A DNA stretch of 64,000 nucleotides, taken from NCBI RefSeq assembly GCF_020884795.1, contig NZ_BBZF01000024.1, forward strand, positions 132,717 to 196,716. The letters run 5' to 3'. A program made the position numbers and the translations under genes. Under the pieces are notes generated by a model that did no database searches, was not told the origin of the DNA, and saw nothing but the letters and a program-made list of their open reading frames with translations. The DNA comes from Micromonospora okii (GTDB taxonomy: Bacteria > Actinomycetota > Actinomycetes > Mycobacteriales > Micromonosporaceae). This document shows positions 16,747 to 23,459 of this stretch, piece after piece (positions within the stretch are counted from its first letter, which is position 1; the number at the start of each line of letters is the position of its first letter).

Positions 16747-17616
16747 TCAGGCGAGGCCGCGCCGGGTCAGCGTCGGCGGGCGGTCGCCCCGGATCGACGC
16801 CACCATGTCCAGCACCCGGCGGGTGGGCAGCACCTGGTGGGCACGGAAGACCCGGGCCCCCAGCCAGGCCGACACGGCGGTCGCCGCGAGGGTGCCCTCC
16901 AGCCGCTCGGCCACCGGCAGGTCCAGCGTCTCGCCGATGAAGTCCTTGTTCGACAGGGCCACCAGCAGCGGCCAGCCCGTACCCGACAGCTCGTCCAGCC
17001 GCCGGGTGATCTCCAGCGAGTGCCGGGTGTTCTTGCCGAAGTCGTGCGCCGGGTCGATGAGGACGCCGTCGGGGCGTACCCCCAGGGCGACCGCGCGCTC
17101 GGCGAGGCCGGTCACCGTCGCGACCACGTCGGCCACCACGTCGGCGAAGGCGGCCCGGTGCGGGCGGGTGCGCGGCGCGAGCCCGCCGGCGTGCGAGCAG
17201 ACCAGCCCGGCCCCGGTGGCGGCGGCCACCCGGGCGAGTGCCGGGTCCGCCCCCGACCAGGTGTCGTTGAGCAGGTCCGCGCCCGCCGCGACGGCCTCGG
17301 TCGCCACCTCGGCCCGCCAGGTGTCGATGGAGATCACCACGTCGGGGAAGGCGGCCCGGACGGCGGCGATGGTGTCCACGGTACGGCGGATCTCCTCGGC
17401 CACGTCGACCTCGTCGCCGGGGCCGGCCTTGACCCCGCCGATGTCGATGATCTCCGCGCCCTCGGTCACCGCCCGCTCCACCGCGCGCAGCGCGCTGTCC
17501 TGCGCGAAGGTCGCCCCCCGGTCGAAGAAGGAGTCCGGCGTGCGGTTGACGATGGCCATCACCACCAGCTCGCCCGGCGCGAACGTACGACTTCCGAGCC
17601 GAAACGCCCCGGCCAT
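16747..17616 (-). CDS. folP2: dihydropteroate synthase paralogue of the FolP2 type (289 aa)
   Basis: The fold is DHPS (TIM barrel): VMAIVNRTPDSFFDRGATF, VISIDTWRAEVATEAVAAGADLLNDTW, ALSNKDFIGE and FRAHQV. Where true DHPS has a GGESTRPGA loop that binds p-aminobenzoate and pterin, this protein has IGGVKAGPGDEV. That change, plus NRTPDSF in place of NVTPDSF, is characteristic of actinobacterial FolP2. The M. leprae FolP2 homologue is reported to lack DHPS activity, so folate synthesis should not be assumed. GGGAGG precedes ATG 17616. Its neighbours (DivIVA-domain protein, tag, DUF3117) match the mycobacterial folP2 locus, but gpgS is missing. Confidence 0.88.
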   Translation of the reverse strand: MAGAFRLGSRTFAPGELVVMAIVNRTPDSFFDRGATFAQDSALRAVERAVTEGAEIIDIGGVKAGPGDEVDVAEEIRRTVDTIAAVRAAFPDVVISIDTWRAEVATEAVAAGADLLNDTWSGADPALARVAAATGAGLVCSHAGGLAPRTRPHRAAFADVVADVVATVTGLAERAVALGVRPDGVLIDPAHDFGKNTRHSLEITRRLDELSGTGWPLLVALSNKDFIGETLDLPVAERLEGTLAATAVSAWLGARVFRAHQVLPTRRVLDMVASIRGDRPPTLTRRGLA

Positions 17617-17707
17617 GCACGCCTCCCGATCTCCGCGCCGGCCGGGTGGCCCGGCCTTTCCCCGACGCTAGCCGGTCGCCCGGCGTCCCATCCCGGCGGC
17701 ACGGGGG

Positions 17708-17729
17708 CACAGATCCGCGCCGATCTGTG
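17708..17729. promoter_or_regulatory. 22-bp palindrome between folP2 and the DivIVA-domain gene
   Basis: CACAGATC-N6-GATCTGTG is a perfect 8+8 palindrome in the 168-base divergent gap, 55 bases before ATG 17785 and 92 before the folP2 start. It has the size of a dimeric repressor operator. I do not know the regulator. Confidence 0.5.
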
Positions 17730-17784
17730 GGAGTACCGCCCGGCGGGGTCGCTCCGCGCCCGTCGACGTGCCACGATCTCCTAC

Positions 17785-18546
17785 ATGGGTCAGGTGCTGC
17801 TCCTGCTGGTCGTCGCGCTCACTGCCGCGGCGGTGGTCTTCGGTGTGACGGTGCTCGTCGCCGGCCGCGATCCCGGGCTGGCGCCCGTCGAGCCGGACGG
17901 GCGGTCCGTTCCGCTGCCCGCCAGCCGGCCGCTGCGCGAGTCCGACGTCGCCGAGGCGCGGTTCGACACCGCGCCACGGGGATACCGGATGGCCCAGGTC
18001 GACCAGGCGTTGCGCCGGGCGGCCTACGACATCGGGTACAAGTCCGAGCTGATCGGGGTGCTGGAGGCGGAGGTCACCGCGCTGCGCGAGGGACGCGTCG
18101 CCGACGCCGACGAGCTGCGCCGGACCCGCGAGCAGGCCGTCGCCGAGGTGGCCGACGACGCCGCCCCGGCCACCCCCGCCGATTCCACCCTCGCTGATTC
18201 CGCCCCCGCCCCGTCCGTTTCCGCCTCTGCCGATTCGGCGTCCGCCCCCGCCCCCGCCGTGGCGGCTACTGCCGCCGGTGCCTCCGACACCCTCCTCCTC
18301 GCCGACCCGGCCGCCTCGGGCGGTGACCCGGCCGGCGTGCCGGGGACCGCCGCGACCGGCACCGTGGAGACCGCCGTGGCCGGAAAGGTGGAGGCGACCG
18401 GGGCCGGCGCGCCGGAGGGCGCAGCGGCCGGCGAGCGGCAGGACGCCGTGGCGGGCGCGCCGGGGGCCGCCCCGGCACCGGGGTCGGCGGACGGCGGGCC
18501 GACGGACGCGACCGGCGGGCGGGCGGCCCGGTCGGAGCCGGCGTGA
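17785..18546 (+). CDS. membrane-anchored DivIVA-domain protein (253 aa)
   Basis: Residues 4-27 form a membrane helix (LLLLVVALTAAAVVFGVTVLVAG). A DivIVA-type domain follows: ARFDTAPRGYRMAQVDQALRRAAYDIGY, then a short coiled coil ELIGVLEAEVTALREG. The last 120 residues are low-complexity Ala/Pro/Ser/Asp. It corresponds in position and plan to Rv1209 of M. tuberculosis, next to folP2. DivIVA-type domains sense curved membrane and organise polar growth, so a cell-envelope role is likely. Its stop overlaps the next start (GTGA). Confidence 0.82.
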   Translation: MGQVLLLLVVALTAAAVVFGVTVLVAGRDPGLAPVEPDGRSVPLPASRPLRESDVAEARFDTAPRGYRMAQVDQALRRAAYDIGYKSELIGVLEAEVTALREGRVADADELRRTREQAVAEVADDAAPATPADSTLADSAPAPSVSASADSASAPAPAVAATAAGASDTLLLADPAASGGDPAGVPGTAATGTVETAVAGKVEATGAGAPEGAAAGERQDAVAGAPGAAPAPGSADGGPTDATGGRAARSEPA

Positions 18547-19040
18547 CCGGCTCGGCGGACGCCGAGGGCCTCCACGAGGCGGCCCAGCCCGGAGCCGGCG
18601 AGGTCACCGCCACCGTGATCGTCAACGCGCCGGCCGAGCGGGTCTTCGCCGGGCTCCTCGCCTGGGAGCGGCAGTCCGACTGGATTCCGTTCACCACCGT
18701 CCGGGTCGTGCAGGGCGACGGCGGCGAGGGGAGCCTCGTGGAGGCGGTCACCGCGCTCGGGCCGGCGGTGCTGCGCGACGAGATGCGCGTGGTCCGGGTC
18801 GACGCGCCGTACGAGATCGGGGTGGTGCACTGCGGCCGGCTGCTGCGCGGCCCCGGGGTGCTGCGCTGCACGCAGATCGAGGGCGGGCGCACGCAGGTGG
18901 TCTGGCACGAGTGGTTCCACGTGCCCGGCGGGCCGGCCGGCCGGGTGGCCTGGCCGGTGCTCTGGCCCGGCTCCAAGTTCAGCCTCACCACCGCCCTGAG
19001 GAAGTTCGGCCGCCTGGTCGAGCAGGGCCGCCTGCCCTGA
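18543..19040 (+). CDS. SRPBCC-fold (polyketide cyclase/START-like) protein (165 aa)
   Basis: The sequence EVTATVIVNAPAERVFAGLLAWERQSDWIPFTTVRVVQGDGGEGSLVEA, followed by YEIGVVHCGRLLRGPGVLR and a C-terminal helix (FSLTTALRKFGRLVEQ), matches the SRPBCC/Bet v1-like ligand-binding fold. It may bind a hydrophobic small molecule or lipid. The GTG at 18543 overlaps the DivIVA-domain stop, so the two are coupled. The specific ligand is unknown. Confidence 0.8.
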   Translation: MTGSADAEGLHEAAQPGAGEVTATVIVNAPAERVFAGLLAWERQSDWIPFTTVRVVQGDGGEGSLVEAVTALGPAVLRDEMRVVRVDAPYEIGVVHCGRLLRGPGVLRCTQIEGGRTQVVWHEWFHVPGGPAGRVAWPVLWPGSKFSLTTALRKFGRLVEQGRLP

Positions 19041-19065
19041 CCGCCGGGCCCGTCGTAGCCGCGAC

Positions 19066-19096
19066 GTCGCCGACATGGGGGCATCCCGGCGGGTCG
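19066..19096. repeat. short dispersed intergenic repeat, copy 1
   Basis: GTCGCCGACATGG followed by ATCCCGGCGG recurs, with two or three changes, at 48288-48316. Both copies lie in gaps between genes. It looks like a short dispersed intergenic repeat; function unknown. Confidence 0.45.
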
Positions 19097-19144
19097 GACA
19101 CCGCAACGAGGGCGTCACGGCGGCGGGCGGTCGGCCGTCCGGTC

Positions 19145-19150
19145 TAGCGT
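19145..19150 (+). promoter_or_regulatory. -10 box of leaderless tag transcript
   Basis: TAGCGT ends 7 bases before GTG 19158 and no ribosome-binding site is visible, so the tag mRNA is probably leaderless. The position also argues against the earlier in-frame GTG at 19149, which overlaps the box. Confidence 0.6.
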
Positions 19151-19157
19151 GTACGCC

Positions 19158-19757
19158 GTGACTGACCTGGTGATGAGCACCGACCTGGTGATCGGCGCGG
19201 ACGGGCTGCCGCGCTGCGCGTGGGGGGCGAGCACCCCCGACTACGCCGTCTACCACGACCGCGAGTGGGGGCGCCCGCTGCGCGGCGACGACGCGCTCTA
19301 CGAGCGGATGACCCTGGAGGCGTTCCAGTCCGGGCTGTCCTGGCTGACGATCCTGCGCAAACGGCCCGCCTTCCGGCTGGCCTTCGCCGACTTCCGGATC
19401 GAGGCCGTGGCGGCCTACGGCGAGGCCGACGTGGCCCGGCTGATGGCCGATGTCGGCATCGTCCGCAACCGGGCCAAGATCGAGGCGGCGATCGCCAACG
19501 CCCGTGCCGCCCTGGAGCTGCCCGGGGGCCTGTCCGACCTGCTCTGGTCGTACGCGCCGCCGCCCCGGGCCGGCCGGCCGGCGGTGTCGGCCGAGGTGCC
19601 CGCGCTGACCCCGGAGTCCACGACGCTGGCCAAGGCGCTGAAGAAGCGCGGGTTCCGGTTCGTCGGCCCCACCACGTCGTACGCGCTGATGCAGGCCACC
19701 GGAATGGTCGACGATCACCTGGCCGGCTGCCACGTCACCGCTCCCGCCCCGGCGTGA
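19158..19757 (+). CDS. tag: DNA-3-methyladenine glycosylase I (199 aa)
   Basis: Tag removes 3-methyladenine from alkylated DNA in base-excision repair. The zinc 'snap' residues are all present with E. coli spacing: Cys20 (RCAWG), His33 (YHDREWG) and the C-terminal HLAGC pair. The core helix-hairpin-helix region includes EAFQSGLSWLTILRKRPAFRLAF and GFRFVGPTTSYALMQATGMVDDH. It sits next to folP2 and the DivIVA-domain gene, as tagA (Rv1210) does in M. tuberculosis. Confidence 0.94.
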   Translation: MTDLVMSTDLVIGADGLPRCAWGASTPDYAVYHDREWGRPLRGDDALYERMTLEAFQSGLSWLTILRKRPAFRLAFADFRIEAVAAYGEADVARLMADVGIVRNRAKIEAAIANARAALELPGGLSDLLWSYAPPPRAGRPAVSAEVPALTPESTTLAKALKKRGFRFVGPTTSYALMQATGMVDDHLAGCHVTAPAPA

Positions 19758-19770
19758 TGGGATTGGCCCC

Positions 19771-20469
19771 ATGACCGACACCGACCACCGCGTGAGCGGC
19801 GCGATCCCCGCCCGGGGCGACGGCGGGCGGGGCACCGGCGCCTGGGCCGTCCTCCTGCCACCGGGCCGGTACGACGCCGAGCGGCTCGTCCACCACGACA
19901 CGCTGGAGCTGACCGGCCTGGACGCCCCGGCCGCCCCCACCGCCGCCGTCGGCCCGGCCGCTCCCGCCCCTGCCGGCGGGGCCGGTGCCGCCGCCGGGCC
20001 CCGCCCCGGCGACCGGGTGGCGGTGCTGGCCGACGATCCGCTGCGCCTGGTGGCCCTGGGCCGGGTCGCCCGTCCCACCGCCGAGCGCCAGGAGGACCCG
20101 GACGACCCGCAGTCCGACCCGGCCTCCGGCGCGCTGGTGGTCGCCTACACCCGGCGGGTCTTCGACGAGCCGGTGGCGGTCGAGGGGCTGACCGTCGACG
20201 GCCTGGTCACCGCGCTCGCCGCCGACGCCTACGAGGAGCTGGCCGCGCGGCTGGGGCCGCTGCCGGCCCGCCGGTCCTGGCTGGTCAGCCTGGACCTCCC
20301 GATCGAGGCGGAGACCCGGGCCGAGGCGGTCCGGCTCTTCTGGTCGTACGTGCGGGACCTGGGCCCCCGCGAGCTGCCCGCGTTCGTCTCGCCCTCCGGT
20401 GACGAGCTGGCGATGCAGGCGTTCGTGCTCGGCGCCGAGGCGAACCAGGACCCGGAGGAGGACGACTAG
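19771..20469 (+). CDS. hypothetical protein (232 aa)
   Basis: I do not recognise a named family. The N-terminal half has WAVLLPPGRYDAERLVHHDTLEL, an Ala/Pro-rich insert, then GDRVAVLADDPLRLVALGRVAR, which resembles an EVE/PUA-like small beta domain. The C-terminal half is helical (LVTALAADAYEELAARLGPLPARRSWLVSLDLPIEAETRAEAVRLFWSYV) and ends in a very acidic tail (DPEEDD). ATG 19771 lies 13 bases after the tag stop, so the two are probably co-transcribed. Confidence 0.65.
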   Translation: MTDTDHRVSGAIPARGDGGRGTGAWAVLLPPGRYDAERLVHHDTLELTGLDAPAAPTAAVGPAAPAPAGGAGAAAGPRPGDRVAVLADDPLRLVALGRVARPTAERQEDPDDPQSDPASGALVVAYTRRVFDEPVAVEGLTVDGLVTALAADAYEELAARLGPLPARRSWLVSLDLPIEAETRAEAVRLFWSYVRDLGPRELPAFVSPSGDELAMQAFVLGAEANQDPEEDD

Positions 20470-20541
20470 GCCGGGGCTGTCCGGGTAAGCGGCGGCCCGG
20501 AGAGGGGCCGGCACCGTCGTCGGGCCCTCCTGGGAGGGCCG

Positions 20542-21294
20542 ATGCGGTTCCAGGACAGGGTCGTGGTCGTCACCGGGGCGGCTTCCGGGCTCGGCGAGGC
20601 GACGGCCCGCCGGTTCGCCGCCGAGGGGGCGCGGGTGGCGATCGCCGACATCGACGCCGAGGGCGCGCGGCGGGTCGCGGGCGAACTCCCGGACGCCCTC
20701 GCGGTCACCGTCGACGTCGGGGACGCCGCGTCGGTCGAGCAGGCCGTCGCGGACATCATGCAGCGGTACGGCCGGATCGACGTGATCTTCAACAACGCGG
20801 GCACCGACGGCGAGCAGCGGCCCCTGCACGAGATAGACGTGGCGAGCTGGGAGAGGGCGCGCCGGATCAACGGCGACGGCGTCTTCTTCGTCCTCAAGTA
20901 CGGCATCGAGGCGATGCTGCGCGGCGACGGGGGCGCCATCGTCAACTCCTCGTCCATCACGGCCCTGGCGGGCCTGGAGAACGTCTCCCCGCACACGTTC
21001 ACCAAGGCGGGCGTCGCCGGCCTGACCCGCTCCACCGCCGTCGAGTACGCGGCCCGCGGCATCCGGGTCAACGCGGTGGCCCCGACGGCGGTGAACACCC
21101 CGATGGTCCAGCACTTCATCGACGACGCGTCCAACCCGTCGCAGGCGCGCCGGCAGATGGAGACGTTCAACCCGAAGCCGGGCATCCCCACCCCGGACGA
21201 CGTGGCGGCAGTGGTGCTCTTCCTGGCCTCCGACGACGCGTCCTGGATCACCGGCCACACCATCCCCGTCGACGGCGGCTACGTGGCCCGGTGA
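20542..21294 (+). CDS. short-chain dehydrogenase/reductase with His in place of the catalytic Tyr (250 aa)
   Basis: This is a classical SDR: TGAASGLG (11-18) binds NAD(P), NNAG is at 84-87, and Ser138 is present in IVNSSSIT. Where the family has YxxxK, this protein has HTFTK (His151-Lys155), so the catalytic tyrosine is replaced. The rest (VNAVAPTAVNTPM, DDVAAVVLFLASDDASWITGHTIPVDGGY) is intact. Activity may be altered or lost. GGGAGGG lies a few bases before ATG 20542. The gene is convergent with the enoyl-CoA hydratase. Confidence 0.88.
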   Translation: MRFQDRVVVVTGAASGLGEATARRFAAEGARVAIADIDAEGARRVAGELPDALAVTVDVGDAASVEQAVADIMQRYGRIDVIFNNAGTDGEQRPLHEIDVASWERARRINGDGVFFVLKYGIEAMLRGDGGAIVNSSSITALAGLENVSPHTFTKAGVAGLTRSTAVEYAARGIRVNAVAPTAVNTPMVQHFIDDASNPSQARRQMETFNPKPGIPTPDDVAAVVLFLASDDASWITGHTIPVDGGYVAR

Positions 21295-21352
21295 CGCCCC
21301 CATCCCCACCCGGCCAGCGGGCAATTTCACACGGGCGGGGGAGGGGACGGGG

Positions 21353-22144
21353 TCAGCGGCCCTCGAAGGTGGGTTGCTGCTTGTTGACGAAGGCCAGGGT
21401 GGCGGCGCGGTGGTCGGCGGTGCCGCCGCAGATGGTCTGGGCCTGGGCCTCGGCGGCGAGGGCGTCGGCGAGGGTGCCGGCGTCGGCGATGGAGAGCTGC
21501 CGCTTGATCGCCCCGTACGCGACGGTCGGGCCGGCCGCGAGCCGGGCGGCCAGCTCCTGCGCGGTCGGCAGCACCTTCTCGTCGTCGTCCACGAGCCGGG
21601 TCAGCAGGCCCAGCCGGTGGGCCTCCTCGGCGGCCACGGGCTCGGCGAGCATCAGCAGCTCGACGGCCTTGGCGTGGCCGACCAGGCGGGGCAGGGTCCA
21701 CGAGGCGCCGGTGTCGGCGGCGAGCCCCACCCCGGCGAAGGCCATCAGGAAGCGGGTCTTCGGCCCGCCGACGCGGAAGTCGGCCAGGAACGCCAGCGAC
21801 GCCCCGGCCCCGGCGGCCATGCCCCGGACGGCGGCGACCACCGGCCTGGCCAGGTTGGCCAGCCGGGCGGCGATCGGGTTGTAGTGCGCGTGCACGGTGC
21901 CCAGCGGGTCCGTCGTGGCGGACTCCAGGGTCTGCACGTGCTCGCGCAGGTCCTGACCGGCGCTGAACGAGCCGCCCGCGCCCGCGAGCACCACGGCCCG
22001 GCAGCTCCGGTCGGACTCGAGTTCGGCGAGGGCGTCCCGCAGCGCCTCCTTGAGCGCCACGTCGAGCGCGTTCATCGCCGTCGGGCGGTTCAGCGTCAGG
22101 GTGACGACGGCGTCGGTGCGGTCGACGAGCAGCGGCTCGGTCAC
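21353..22144 (-). CDS. enoyl-CoA hydratase/isomerase, PaaG-like (263 aa)
   Basis: This is a crotonase-fold enzyme. It shows VVTLTLNRPTAMNALDVALKEAL, the oxyanion-hole segments GAGGSFSAGQDLREH and VVAAVRGMAAGAGASLAFLADFRVGG, and FAGVGLAADTGASWTLPRLVG with the acidic residue used by isomerases. FSAGQDL is typical of PaaG (ring-1,2-epoxyphenylacetyl-CoA isomerase) and close relatives. The start GTG 22144 overlaps the paaX-like gene by 4 bases. No other paa catabolic genes are in the window, so the substrate remains open. Confidence 0.86.
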   Translation of the reverse strand: MTEPLLVDRTDAVVTLTLNRPTAMNALDVALKEALRDALAELESDRSCRAVVLAGAGGSFSAGQDLREHVQTLESATTDPLGTVHAHYNPIAARLANLARPVVAAVRGMAAGAGASLAFLADFRVGGPKTRFLMAFAGVGLAADTGASWTLPRLVGHAKAVELLMLAEPVAAEEAHRLGLLTRLVDDDEKVLPTAQELAARLAAGPTVAYGAIKRQLSIADAGTLADALAAEAQAQTICGGTADHRAATLAFVNKQQPTFEGR

Positions 22145-22959
22145 GTTCTGACGACCCTTCTGTCGCGGGTGGCGGCGTCGAGGCAGCGCTCGACGTACCG
22201 GTCGGCGGCCGGACGCAGCCGGGCCGCGTGCCGGTCGAAGAAGCTGGCGGCGGCGGTGCCGGGCCAGCGTTCGGGCAGCAGCGCCGGTGGCAACTGCGGG
22301 TCCCGGAACAGGAACGTACGCCACGCGTGCACGAGCCGGAACCGCGCCGCGTACGCCTCCTCGTCGTCGCTGCGCACGGTCACCCCGGCCAGCAGGGGGC
22401 GCTGCTCGGCGACGAACCGCTCGTAGGCGTGCCCGATCTCGGCGAGATCCCAGGCGCGGCGGACGACACCCGTCGCCCCGGGGGTCCCGGCGGCGTGCGC
22501 GGCGGTGAACCGCTCGTACCGCACGCCGGCCTCGTCGAGCAGGAGGTCGACGTCCTCCGCGTGCCGGGTGGCGACCCAGGTCTGCTCGTCCAGGGGGCCG
22601 TAGCCGAGGAAGTTCAGGTTCGCGGCGAGCCGCTGCCGCTCCCGGCGGGAGACGGGGGTCTCCAGGACGAGGAGGTCGAACCGTCCGTCCCAGGCGACCC
22701 GGCCGGTCCGGTAGATCCGGGCGGCGGCCTCGTCGAGTCGTCGGGCGGCTTTCGGTGTGATCGAATAGCCCGGCCCGGAGGCGAGCCGGAGCGGGTCGAG
22801 CCAGCCCTGGCGGACCATCCGGCTCACGGCGGTCCGCACCGCCGGGGGTGCGATCCCGAGCGGCGCGAGCAGCTTGACCAGGGCGGCGACCGGCGCGCGA
22901 CCGCCCCGTGGCCGTAGGTGGTCGCCGTACAGGTCGAAGAGTGCCGACCGTGCCTGCAT
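22141..22959 (-). CDS. paaX: PaaX-family transcriptional repressor (272 aa)
   Basis: PaaX regulators use phenylacetyl-CoA-type ligands. The N-terminal winged helix reads QARSALFDLYGDHLRPRGGRAPVAALVKLLAPLGIAPPAVRTAVSRMVRQGWL. The PaaX-like middle (WDGRFDLLVLETPVSRRERQRLAANLNFLGYGPL) and the C-terminal helical domain (WDLAEIGHAYERFVAEQRPLL, then RLVHAWRTFLFRDPQLPPALLPERWPG) complete the family plan. It is first in an operon with the enoyl-CoA hydratase. The upstream gap has an inverted repeat that could be its own operator. Confidence 0.9.
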   Translation of the reverse strand: MQARSALFDLYGDHLRPRGGRAPVAALVKLLAPLGIAPPAVRTAVSRMVRQGWLDPLRLASGPGYSITPKAARRLDEAAARIYRTGRVAWDGRFDLLVLETPVSRRERQRLAANLNFLGYGPLDEQTWVATRHAEDVDLLLDEAGVRYERFTAAHAAGTPGATGVVRRAWDLAEIGHAYERFVAEQRPLLAGVTVRSDDEEAYAARFRLVHAWRTFLFRDPQLPPALLPERWPGTAAASFFDRHAARLRPAADRYVERCLDAATRDRRVVRT

Positions 22960-22969
22960 GACCGCATAT

Positions 22970-23008
22970 TGTGACAGGACTTCTCGGGATATGCTAGATG
23001 CTGTTACA
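22970..23008. promoter_or_regulatory. possible PaaX operator (imperfect inverted repeat)
   Basis: TGTGACAG (22970-22977) and CTGTTACA (23001-23008) form an 8-bp inverted repeat with one mismatch and a 23-base spacer. It starts 11 bases upstream of the paaX-like start. A second inverted repeat (23032-23040 with 23064-23072, 9-bp arms) lies further along, before DUF3117. Confidence 0.45.
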
Positions 23009-23150
23009 TCAATGCTGCTTCGGTTTGGGTCCGGCGGTGTTCATCAGGGAAAATCGTTGGTCGACACCGCCGACTACGTTTGCGGTGGGTGATGGCGAAG
23101 AGGCTGTGGGGCAACCCACCGACCCTGTTGCAGGTCTGAGGGGAGACGAC

Positions 23151-23318
23151 ATGGCGGCGATGAAGCCGCGGACGGGCGACGGTCCGCTGGAGGTCACCAA
23201 GGAGGGCCGGGGCATCGTCATGCGGGTCCCGCTGGAGGGTGGTGGCAGGCTCGTCGTCGAGATGACGCCCGACGAGGCCAACGCGCTCGGTGAGGCGCTG
23301 AAGGCGGCGGCGGGCTGA
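23151..23318 (+). CDS. DUF3117 small conserved protein (55 aa)
   Basis: The short sequence MAAMKPRTGDGPLEVTKEGR followed by GIVMRVPLEGGGRLVVEMTPDEANALGEALKAAAG is the highly conserved actinobacterial DUF3117 family (Rv1211 in M. tuberculosis). It has no signal or membrane segment. Function is unknown. GGGGAGA at 23140-23146 lies 4-5 bases before ATG 23151. It keeps the folP2-tag neighbourhood known from mycobacteria, with several genes inserted between. Confidence 0.88.
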   Translation: MAAMKPRTGDGPLEVTKEGRGIVMRVPLEGGGRLVVEMTPDEANALGEALKAAAG

Positions 23319-23365
23319 GGCGAAAGCGGTCCGGGCGGCGGTCGTCGGGCGGACGGTTCACCCAT

Positions 23366-23398
23366 CCCTGAGCCACCGGCGGTGCCGGTGGCTCAGGG
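23366..23398 (+). terminator. strong hairpin terminator after DUF3117
   Basis: A perfect 15-bp stem (23366-23380 with 23384-23398) is closed by loop GGT, just past the DUF3117 stop and 61 bases before pepA. There is no U-run. Confidence 0.85.
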
Positions 23399-23459
23399 CC
23401 TTCATCCTCGGTGCGGGCACGCGGCCCGTTCTCCCGATCCCCTGGAGGTGCGTTCCAGC

